A stretch of DNA of 64,000 bases. Source: Burkholderiales bacterium. Its GTDB lineage: Bacteria; Pseudomonadota; Gammaproteobacteria; Burkholderiales; SG8-39. How positions within the stretch are numbered: position 1 is the first letter of the stretch; every line of letters begins with the position of its first letter. The notes beneath the pieces were generated by a model, which saw only the letters and a list, made by a program, of their open reading frames with translations, was not told where the DNA came from and did not search any database. The position numbers and the translations under genes were made by a program. Where the stretch lies: the NCBI GenBank assembly GCA_017880775.1, contig JADGRQ010000025.1, forward strand, positions 1 through 64,000, in the 5' to 3' direction. Below, piece by piece: positions 54,776 through 62,358 of the stretch.

Positions 54776-55651
54776 TCAAGCCACGCGGCCGCGCCCGAAG
54801 ACGCCGGTAGGACGGAAGATGAGGGCGATGGCGACCACGGCAAAGAGCACCGCCACGGACCAATCGGCGATGTAGCCACCGCCGATGGATTTGGTCAGCG
54901 CGACCACCATTGCACCGACAGCCGAACCAGGGAGATTGCCGAGCCCGCCGAGGATCACGGCAAGGAACGAATCCAGAAGGATGCCCATGCCCATTTCCGG
55001 ATGCACGGCGAAAATCGGTGCGCCCAGCGCTCCAGCGAATGCGGCAAGTCCAGCCGCTGCCCCGAACACCAGCGTGAGAAGCCACTTGGTGTTCACGCCG
55101 ATGGCCTCAGCCATGCCCGGATCATCGGTAATGGCGCGAATCCGTAACCCGATCGGCGTCCACTGGATGAATGCAAAGACACCACCGGAGACGGCGAGCG
55201 ACACACCCGCCGCAAGCAACCGGTAGAGCGGATATTGGTTGCCGAAGATCTCCACCGTGCCTTCAAACGGGGCCGGCGGTTTGAGCAGCGTTGTCCCAGT
55301 TCCCCACACGTATTCGATCGCCCCAATCAGCATGAAAGACATGCCGAAGGTGACCAGCAGCGTGTAAACGTCGGACCGGTTGCGGATCGGGTGGATGGTC
55401 GCGCGCTCGATAGCGATGGCAATCGGCACCACCGCGAGTGGCGCCAACAGGAGGGCGGTCCAGTAGCCGGCCCCAGTCTGGTTGATGATCGCGATCACCG
55501 CATAGCCGCCGAGCGCGTAGAGGGCACCGTGGGCGAAGTTGACGACTCTGCCCAAGCCGAACACGAGGCTCAGGCCCAGGCTCGTCAGCAGCAGGAACGC
55601 GCCGTAGACGACGCCGTTCAACGCGCTGGACAAAAAGAAGTTCAGGTCCAC
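54776..55651 (-). CDS. Branched-chain-type ABC transporter permease (LivH type)
   Basis: 291 residues with about eight membrane helices. SLGLSLVFGLGRVVNFAHGALYALGGY near residue 24 is the LivH hallmark, and GGLGNLPGSAVGA lies near 233. Second half of the channel. It follows the binding-protein gene by 42 bp in the minus-strand operon. Confidence 0.93.
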   Translation of the reverse strand: MDLNFFLSSALNGVVYGAFLLLTSLGLSLVFGLGRVVNFAHGALYALGGYAVIAIINQTGAGYWTALLLAPLAVVPIAIAIERATIHPIRNRSDVYTLLVTFGMSFMLIGAIEYVWGTGTTLLKPPAPFEGTVEIFGNQYPLYRLLAAGVSLAVSGGVFAFIQWTPIGLRIRAITDDPGMAEAIGVNTKWLLTLVFGAAAGLAAFAGALGAPIFAVHPEMGMGILLDSFLAVILGGLGNLPGSAVGAMVVALTKSIGGGYIADWSVAVLFAVVAIALIFRPTGVFGRGRVA

Positions 55652-55693
55652 GCGGCCGTGGATTCAGTAGACCTGGGGCGGCTCAACGCCTGC

Positions 55694-56905
55694 TCAGAGC
55701 TTGCAGCCCAGCTCCGCGGCCGACTTCGGCAACGACTTGGAGGCCGGGAAAACTTCCACGCGCTGCGCGAACTGCGCGCCGTAGCGCGGAGGATTCACGG
55801 CTTCGTAGGGCCCTAAAAACAGCGGCGAAAGAGCCTGCCGTCCACCGGGCTGAAACTTGAGCGGGCCGACTGGTGTACGCACTTCGACGGACTCAAGGGC
55901 CTTGACCACAGCCGCCGGATCGGTCGATCCTGCCTTTGCGATCGCGTTGTAGAGCATGAGCGCAGCGCTCCCAGCCTGCAGCGATTGCATACCTGCAACA
56001 CGCCCGTGCTGCTTATAGAACGCCTCGTTAAAGGTTTTGGTAGTGGGCTCGCTATCCTCGTAGCGCCACGCCGCCCAGGACCCCGCCGATACAACGCTTG
56101 TCGATAGCGAACCGAGCTTGGCGACCAGCCAATCGGGTAGGCCGATGGGTGCAACCAGCACCGCTTCTTTCGTCAGGCCAAACTCGTTCGCTTGCTGGAT
56201 GAACTGCAAAAGTGGTGTGCCCAGCGTCACGGGCATGATGACCGCAGTGGCTCCGGCTGACCGCGCGCGCGCGATGAACGGCGCCCAGTCCGTGGTATCG
56301 AGAGGCGCAAACGTTTCGCCGACATAGTTCAAATCTTTGACTTCCTTCACCGAGCCTGCGACGAGACGACTCCAAGGATAGTCATGGCCAAGCGTGAACC
56401 ATTTCGCATTCTGCAGTCGTGGCGTTTGCGAGATAAGGTCCTGCAGCGAATAGATCGACATGTGGTCTTCGGCGTTCGTACGGAACACCCACTTGTTGCA
56501 CCTCTCACGCGTGATTGCGGCAGGACCAGAGTTTGAGGTGATGATTGGCACGCCAAGGCGATCGGCGACAGCTAAGAGTGCGAGTGTTTCGATGGAACTC
56601 GTGCCGAGAATTGCTGAAACTTGGTTGGATTGGACTAGCTTCGTCGCCTTCGTTACCGAGTTCTGCGGGTTAAAAAGGCTGTCCTCGATGACGAGTTCAA
56701 CTGGTCGGCCAAGTATCGAACCGTACATTTGTGTTGCTGTTTGAATTCCCGCGACGATGTCGTCGCCGATTGGGCTTGCGGGACCAGTGCGTACAGTCAA
56801 TACGCCGATCTTGATGCTGTTTCCCTGGGCACTAACCGATGCCGTGAATGCGGTCGACAGCGCGACGACACAAAGGGCGAATAACACGGGCTGCAAGCGT
56901 CTCAT
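55694..56905 (-). CDS. Branched-chain-type ABC transporter binding protein
   Basis: 403 residues with a signal peptide (LFALCVVALSTAFTASVSA, cleavage near 26). The start of the mature protein, IKIGVLTVRTGPASPIGDDIVAGIQTA, and KLVQSNQVSAILGTSS are features of the LivJ/K-like periplasmic-binding family 6. The gene leads the operon binding protein-livH-livM-livG-livF-ThDP enzyme. Many such proteins bind aromatic acids rather than amino acids, so ligand is open. Confidence 0.92.
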   Translation of the reverse strand: MRRLQPVLFALCVVALSTAFTASVSAQGNSIKIGVLTVRTGPASPIGDDIVAGIQTATQMYGSILGRPVELVIEDSLFNPQNSVTKATKLVQSNQVSAILGTSSIETLALLAVADRLGVPIITSNSGPAAITRERCNKWVFRTNAEDHMSIYSLQDLISQTPRLQNAKWFTLGHDYPWSRLVAGSVKEVKDLNYVGETFAPLDTTDWAPFIARARSAGATAVIMPVTLGTPLLQFIQQANEFGLTKEAVLVAPIGLPDWLVAKLGSLSTSVVSAGSWAAWRYEDSEPTTKTFNEAFYKQHGRVAGMQSLQAGSAALMLYNAIAKAGSTDPAAVVKALESVEVRTPVGPLKFQPGGRQALSPLFLGPYEAVNPPRYGAQFAQRVEVFPASKSLPKSAAELGCKL

Positions 56906-57124
56906 GTTTCGTGCTCCCTGGTGATTTTTACGAGATTGGAGATTTCTCTGACAAGTCTTCGTGCAGGAACATCTGCAGTGAAATATAAGAGTAGTCCAAA
57001 CGCGGCTTGAAGGTGTGCGGGTTCGATATTTGTTTTCCGTCTTGCACGTTACCCAACTGTCCCATGTTGCGCTGCACCAAGAATCACTTCATAGTGACCC
57101 TGCCTCGATTCGACGTACACCACT
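56906..57124. other. Gap upstream of the liv operon
   Basis: 219 bp that should hold the promoter of the minus-strand transport operon on its left side and the end of an IS3 fragment on its right. GGGAGCACG before the ATG at 56905 is the ribosome site. No other feature is seen. Confidence 0.4.
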
Positions 57125-57396
57125 TTACGCAGCCATGAGGCTGGATTCAACATCGGCCGGTGTCTTGTAGTTGATCGACGAATGCATGCGCCTGTGATTG
57201 TAGAAGCCTTCGATCCAGTCGACGATGTCGAGCTTGGCAAGCGCGCGGGTGTCGTAGCGAAGCAGATGGGTGCGCTCGACCTTCAGCGTCTTGAAGAAGC
57301 TCTCCATCACCGCGTTGTCCCAGCAATTGGCCCTCCTGCTCATCGATTGAATCATCCGGTAGTCTTTGATCAGCTGCCGGTGGCTGTCGCTGGCGT
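57125..57396 (-). pseudogene. IS3-family transposase fragment (OrfB C-terminal end)
   Basis: The last ~90 codons of an IS3 OrfB: QYASDSHRQLIKDYRMIQSMSR, then NCWDNAVMESFFKTLKVER with the final catalytic Glu, and FYNHRRMHSSINYKTPADVE. The two Asp residues of the DDE triad are missing. The open frame is fused at its 5' side to the unknown gene 57400-57990. It is an IS remnant. Confidence 0.88.
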
Positions 57397-57990
57397 ACTG
57401 GCTGGGGTTCCAGTGGCTGGCTTGGCCCGGGCGAGATACATGCACACAGAGGTTCGCTCGAGAGTGAGCGCCTTCAGGAGTTCCTGAGCAGCGTGCGCAA
57501 GAGACTTCAATCTCCCTGCCTCTGTAGACAGCTTATCCAGACGCCCCGCCCTCTCGGCCAGGGCTACTGCCATCTCGAGAAAAGGAATGACCAGCTCGTC
57601 TGGCTGAACTTGAGGCTCCTCCCGAACGCGCCTTACTTCCTCGAAGGCTTTTCGGCGCTCCTGGTGCGGCAGATCGCGGAGGCGTTTTTTTGTGGATTCG
57701 TGGAGGGAAGGGACGGGAGGTTGAAGCTGGGCTTCCAACGACAAAAGAGTGCGCGCGACCTCTTTAAGGCGGGGGTCGCACAAAATGTCCGAGTAAATTT
57801 GACGTGCCTTACTGGACGGGGGTGCGGCGGACCATGGGTCGAAGCGAGATCGATGTGCTTTCTCCGCTGGCGATTCTTCGCGCGCTTGTCTCTCAAGCCA
57901 GTAGCGAATGCCTTCGGGCCAACCGTCTGGGATCGAAGGATCCGGACGTACGCGTGACCATGATGGGCGCTTTGGTGGAGTAGAGGGCAT
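57397..57990 (-). pseudogene. Unknown gene beside the integrase, cut by the IS3 fragment
   Basis: About 190 residues from ATG at 57990. The protein is hydrophilic and charged: GWPEGIRYWLERQAREESPAEKA near the start and a long helical stretch (KKRLRDLPHQERRKAFEEVRRVREE) near 115-140. No domain is recognised. Its last residues run into repeat-like Thr/Pro/Ala sequence at the IS3 border, so the true C-terminus is lost. It starts 16 bp after the integrase gene ends, so it was carried with the integrase as element cargo. Confidence 0.55.
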
Positions 57991-58006
57991 GGCGTTACTC
58001 CGCGCA

Positions 58007-59194
58007 CTACTTCCGGATCTTCGTGATAGTGCAATACTTCGCCCACGTCGCCATCAACTCGCGCCGCTTCTCGAACAGGTCGGTGCGCTTGTAGGCCGCT
58101 TCGGTCTTGTCTTTCAGCGTATGCGCGAGGGCGCCCTCGCAGACATCCAGAGGGAAGTTGGTCTGCTCGGACGCCCAGTCGCGAAATGACGACCGGAACC
58201 CGTGCGCGGTCGCGTCCACCTTCATCCGCCGGAGCGTCATCAGGAAGACCATATTCGACAGCGGCTTTTTCGTGGAGCGACCTGGAAACACGTAGGAACT
58301 ATCGCCAGCGAGTTTGCGGGCATCCTTCAATATGGCGAGGCATCGTGGAGAAAGTGGAACTCGATGTTCGCGCTCGGCCTTCATCCGGCTTGCCGGAATG
58401 GTCCACGTCGTCTTCTTCGTGTCGACCTCGCCCGAAGCCGCATTGAGCACCTCGCTCGTTCGTGTTGCCGTCAGGATCATGAACTCAAACGCAAGCTTGA
58501 CCGCCGGACTGGCGTCTACCGAGCGTAGCTTCTTGAGGAATTGCGGCACGTCGGCATAGGGCAGCGCGGCATGATGCGTGCCGGTATCCTTTTGCTTCGG
58601 CAGTACTTTCAGAACACCGTCGACGGGATTGTCGCCCCCGCGGAATCCGGACGCCTTTGTCCAGTCCATCACGGTTCGGATCCGCTGCAGGACGCGCCGG
58701 GCGGTTTCCGGCTTCGCGAGCCAGATCGGAGTCATGCAATTGAGGACGTCGGCAGACTGGATCTGGTCGACTGGCTTTTGCGCGAGAACCGGGAACGCGT
58801 AGTCTTCGAGCGTGCCGATCCACTGCGCCGCGTGCTTGGCGTTCTTCCAGGATTGCTTGTGCGAGTCGAACACCGTTTTTGCCGCAACCTCGAACACCGG
58901 CACCACGCGACGCGCCGCGCGCCGCTCGGCCAGTGGGTCTCCGCCGCGACGGGCGATCTTGCGAAGCCGGGCAGCCTCATCGCGGGCTTCGGCGAGCGGG
59001 ACAACAGACAGGCCCCCAAGGCCAATGTCCGATCGCTTATGATTGATGACGGTGCGCAGAACCCAGCGCTTTGCACCAGAAGGGTCGACCACGAGGTAGA
59101 GTCCGTTGCCATCGGTGTACCGCCCGGGCGTCGACAGGCTCTTGACCTTGACAGCGGAGAGCGCTTTCTCGGGGTGTCGCCCGGCTGCTTTCAT
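58007..59194 (-). CDS. Tyrosine integrase, phage P4 type
   Basis: 395 residues. The DUF4102 arm-binding domain (KVKSLSTPGRYTDGNGLYLVV) covers about residues 15-95, a SAM-like core-binding domain 100-200 and the catalytic domain follows with R245 (TATRTSEVL), H331-x-x-R334 (HGFRSSF), H358 (LAHTL) and Y368 (AYKRTD). All five catalytic positions are present, so it may be active. Its 5' end faces the 3' end of selB at 135 bp, as expected for an integrase next to its attachment site. No tRNA is present there. Confidence 0.95.
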   Translation of the reverse strand: MKAAGRHPEKALSAVKVKSLSTPGRYTDGNGLYLVVDPSGAKRWVLRTVINHKRSDIGLGGLSVVPLAEARDEAARLRKIARRGGDPLAERRAARRVVPVFEVAAKTVFDSHKQSWKNAKHAAQWIGTLEDYAFPVLAQKPVDQIQSADVLNCMTPIWLAKPETARRVLQRIRTVMDWTKASGFRGGDNPVDGVLKVLPKQKDTGTHHAALPYADVPQFLKKLRSVDASPAVKLAFEFMILTATRTSEVLNAASGEVDTKKTTWTIPASRMKAEREHRVPLSPRCLAILKDARKLAGDSSYVFPGRSTKKPLSNMVFLMTLRRMKVDATAHGFRSSFRDWASEQTNFPLDVCEGALAHTLKDKTEAAYKRTDLFEKRRELMATWAKYCTITKIRK

Positions 59195-59329
59195 CGGTTT
59201 CTATCCCACATTGACTACCACATTTTATGTGGGATGCAGTGAAACTGCAAGAAACGCCGTGAAACAATTAAACGGTTAAAGTCACTTTAAAACAATGCGA
59301 TATGATACTTCCTGAAATGTTGTGAAACA
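59195..59329. promoter_or_regulatory. Integrase upstream region with repeats, candidate attachment site
   Basis: An inverted repeat TCCCACAT (59204-59211) / ATGTGGGA (59227-59234) lies directly before the integrase start. GTGAAAC occurs three times (59239-59245, 59259-59265, 59322-59328), resembling arm-type integrase binding sites. The region is AT-rich and sits between integrase and selB. Confidence 0.5.
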
Positions 59330-61312
59330 TCATATAGGCGGAGAACTCCTCCGCCGTACCCGGAGGTCCTTGCCGGCCGCCGCCAGCGCAGGCTTTGCCG
59401 GACCGAGCATGGGCACGAAGTTCTTGTGCATCTTGCGCGTATCGCCGATGCGCTGTGTGATCCCGAGCGTGTCGAAGAACTCCAGGATTTTTATCGCGCG
59501 GGTCCTGCCGATTCCCGTCGCGTCACGATACTGTGCGGCGCTGAACAATCCCTTCGAGGCCGAGCGCGCCACGAGGGCGGCATTGGCGGCAAGCGTGGCG
59601 AGGGTTGCCTTGGAATAGAACAGGTCTTCGGCGACGCGCATCACTTCCCCGGTTCTGCTCTTGCGGTGCAGGAAGTCCCTCAGATTCGCCTCGTTGAGTC
59701 CGAGACCGCGCGCCAACTCGGCGATCGTTGGCGCGGCGAAGCGGCCCTGGAGCAGCGCCGGCAGCACGGCCCGCCACATTTCCTCGTCCGCCGAATTGGA
59801 AGTGGCATCGTGTCCGTGCAGCAGTACGCTCGAGCCGCTGATTTCGAGCTTGCGCGCATCGGCCAGGCCTCGCACGAGGAACGAGAACGCATCCGCGCTC
59901 AGCCAGGGAGCAAGTTCTTTTCGCAGGACCTGAATATCGATGCCGGGGGCTTGCGGCTGCGCGCGATGGAATTCGGCCAGGCGCGCGAGCATGCCGTCGC
60001 GAAGCGCGGCGGCGCTTGCGCGCGCAACGGCAACGCGCTGCTCGCGGCCGAGTATGGCCGCATCGGTTGACTGGTAGATTGATGCCGCGCGCGCCCCGGA
60101 GAGATTGAACATCACCTCGAAGCGCGCGCAGTCGACCGCCTGCTCCGGGATTTTCAACAATGCCGGCAGCGCCGCTTCGGGCGTGCCTTGCTCAAAGGCC
60201 GTCAGCGCCGCAAGCCGTGCGGGAGACGCGCGAGGGCGCGCCTGGGCGAGCGGATCGATCACGCTGCCGCCGCCCAGGGTGCGTCCGGCCGACTGGTCGC
60301 GCAGAATGAAGCGGTCGCCATTGAGCGCGGCGATCGGCGCCTCGATGACGAGCTGCGCCCGGGCCGACGTCCCGGGCGCGATCGCGGCACCGCCGCGGGT
60401 CGCCACGCGCGCCATGACATCGGCGGTTGCCAGATGCAGGTGGACCGGCGTCCAGTGCGCGAGTGCCGCGTGTTCCGTCGCGAGCAGCGTGAAGCGCACG
60501 TCCATCCGACGGCTCGGCGCGTGGATCGCCTCATGCAGCACCCAGTCGCCGCGCGCGACGGATTCGACATCGATCGCCGAAAGATTCATCGCACATCGGT
60601 CCCCGGCCTGCGCTCGCTGCGCGGCGCTGCCGCGAATCTGGATGCCGCGCACACGCACGGGAATTCCCTTTGGCGAAACCACGAGGCGGTCGCCGGGCCT
60701 GACCTCGCCGTTGAACACTGTGCCGGTGACGATGGTGCCGCTGCCCGCGACGCTGAACGCTCGGTCGATCGCAAGCCGGAAATGCTGCCCTTCGCGGTAG
60801 CGTGCCGCGTGCGCCTCGGCCGCGGCCACGAGCGTCTGGCGCAAAGGCTCGATGCCGGCGCCGGTCACCGCCGAGACCGGCAGCAGCGTGATTCCGGCAA
60901 GAGAGGAACCGGCGAGCAGGGCGTGCAGCTCTGTCCGGACTTGACCGACGCGCGCGGGATCGACCCGGTCGGTCTTGGTGATTGCGGCAACCCCGCGGCG
61001 GATGCCAAGCAGGCTGAGGATCTGCAGGTGCTCCACGGTCTGCGGCATCACCCCGTCATCGGCTGCGACCGCCAGCAGCGCGAAATCGATGCCGCACACC
61101 CCGGCAAGCATGTTGTGGATGAAGCGTTGGTGACCGGGCACGTCCACGAATCCGATCAGTCCGTCGTCGGCGAGCGGCCAGTAGGCGAAGCCGAGGTCGA
61201 TCGAGATGCCGCGAGCCCTTTCTTCGGGCAGACGGTCCGTGTCCACCCCGGTCAATACCTTCACCAGCAGCGTCTTGCCGTGGTCGATGTGGCCTGCGGT
61301 GGCGACGATCAT
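59330..61312 (-). CDS. selB: Selenocysteine-specific elongation factor SelB
   Basis: 660 residues. EF-Tu-like GTPase with GHIDHGKT (residues 7-14), DVPGHQ (57-62) and TKTD (near 113, the usual SelB variant of NKxD), beta-barrel domains II and III ([22 protein letters not shown]), and winged-helix domains from about 430 that bind the SECIS hairpin. It brings Sec-tRNA to in-frame UGA codons. The last residues (VRRRSSPPI) look unlike the family and end against the integrase region, so the natural 3' end may have been altered. The flavoprotein gene is 18 bp upstream in the same operon. Confidence 0.96.
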   Translation of the reverse strand: MIVATAGHIDHGKTLLVKVLTGVDTDRLPEERARGISIDLGFAYWPLADDGLIGFVDVPGHQRFIHNMLAGVCGIDFALLAVAADDGVMPQTVEHLQILSLLGIRRGVAAITKTDRVDPARVGQVRTELHALLAGSSLAGITLLPVSAVTGAGIEPLRQTLVAAAEAHAARYREGQHFRLAIDRAFSVAGSGTIVTGTVFNGEVRPGDRLVVSPKGIPVRVRGIQIRGSAAQRAQAGDRCAMNLSAIDVESVARGDWVLHEAIHAPSRRMDVRFTLLATEHAALAHWTPVHLHLATADVMARVATRGGAAIAPGTSARAQLVIEAPIAALNGDRFILRDQSAGRTLGGGSVIDPLAQARPRASPARLAALTAFEQGTPEAALPALLKIPEQAVDCARFEVMFNLSGARAASIYQSTDAAILGREQRVAVARASAAALRDGMLARLAEFHRAQPQAPGIDIQVLRKELAPWLSADAFSFLVRGLADARKLEISGSSVLLHGHDATSNSADEEMWRAVLPALLQGRFAAPTIAELARGLGLNEANLRDFLHRKSRTGEVMRVAEDLFYSKATLATLAANAALVARSASKGLFSAAQYRDATGIGRTRAIKILEFFDTLGITQRIGDTRKMHKNFVPMLGPAKPALAAAGKDLRVRRRSSPPI

Positions 61313-61330
61313 TTTCCCGGCGCGCCGGGC

Positions 61331-62254
61331 TTACCGCTGCAAGGTTTCGAGGATTTCTTGCGCGCCCCTCGCGGCCGCCTTTCCATCGGCCACGGCCGCC
61401 GCAACCTGGCGCGGCGATCCGCTCCTGATGTCGCCGGCGGCGAATGCGCCGGGAACATCGGTTTCGAACTGCTCATTCACCGCGATGCGACCCGAATCAT
61501 CGAGCGCGAGAACGCCTTCGAGATAATCGGTCGTGGGCACATAGCCGACGTGAATCAGCACGCCGTACACGTCCAGGGTCTGCCTCTTGCCGGTCGCGGC
61601 GCTCTCGACCACGAGGCCGGTCACGCCTTGATTGCCGATGATTTCAACCGGCTTTTCCGCGCGGCGGATTTCCAGCTTTGCATTGGCAAGGGCGCGCGCC
61701 TGCAACACCGGCTTTGCGCTCAGCTGCGCCTGCGCCTCGATGACGAATACTTTCGACGCAAATCTTGCCAGGTACAGCGCCTCGATGAGCCCCGCGTCTC
61801 CGCCGCCGCACACCGCCACCACTTGGTCCCGGTACAGCCCGGCATCGCACATGGCGCAGTGAATCATGCCCTTGGCTTGAAATTTTTCCTCTCCCGGCAC
61901 GCCCAGCTTCCGGGAATTCAATCCGCCGGCTTGAATCACCACCGAAGACGTATACGCGTTGCCGTCCGCGCAACTGACCGAGATGCAGCCGGAGTAGGGC
62001 TCGATCTCGACCACCTCTGCCAGTTCCATTTCCACGCCCGATTGTTCCGCCTGCTTCACCATTTCCGAGGCGAGCATTGCTCCCGCCACCTTTTCGCCCG
62101 GATGCGGGTAGCCGTTGATCCACTCCACATTGATGATCGGCCCGCCGAACGATTCCTTCTCCAGCAGCAGCACACGGTATTTGGGCTGCGCCAGTTCGAT
62201 GCCGGCCGACAATCCGGCCGGTCCGCCGCCAATCACGATTGCGTCGTATTCCAT
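61331..62254 (-). CDS. Thioredoxin-reductase-like FAD/NAD(P) oxidoreductase
   Basis: 307 residues. FAD site [11 protein letters not shown] at residues 8-18, redox disulfide C133-x-x-C136 in CAMCDAG, second dinucleotide site VCGGGDAG near 151 and the FAD-closing [14 protein letters not shown] near 267. It is the size and order of bacterial thioredoxin reductase, which moves electrons from NADPH to a small thiol protein. CAMC differs from the usual CATC. Co-transcribed with selB and divergent from the UGSC selenoprotein gene (104-bp gap); it could be the reductase for that selenoprotein, which is inference. Confidence 0.92.
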   Translation of the reverse strand: MEYDAIVIGGGPAGLSAGIELAQPKYRVLLLEKESFGGPIINVEWINGYPHPGEKVAGAMLASEMVKQAEQSGVEMELAEVVEIEPYSGCISVSCADGNAYTSSVVIQAGGLNSRKLGVPGEEKFQAKGMIHCAMCDAGLYRDQVVAVCGGGDAGLIEALYLARFASKVFVIEAQAQLSAKPVLQARALANAKLEIRRAEKPVEIIGNQGVTGLVVESAATGKRQTLDVYGVLIHVGYVPTTDYLEGVLALDDSGRIAVNEQFETDVPGAFAAGDIRSGSPRQVAAAVADGKAAARGAQEILETLQR

Positions 62255-62358
62255 TGAATGTCCCTTGTTGCAGTTCGCCGTGAAGCTTGACGGTGTACGA
62301 CGTTTGCATTAAACATCGACGCCCCGGCGCAATCAACTGTTTCGCATGAGGAGGAACT

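Noticed and set aside
58007-59194. The integrase as the enzyme that inserted island 1 at tRNA-Cys
   Set aside because: It lies outside the repeat-bounded segment, 9.4 kb from the nearest repeat copy, and no tRNA-Cys repeat lies next to it; the link is possible but not supported.
59195-59330. A selC (tRNA-Sec) gene next to selB as the integrase target
   Set aside because: Both strands were read for a tRNA T-arm and acceptor; neither is present in this AT-rich stretch.
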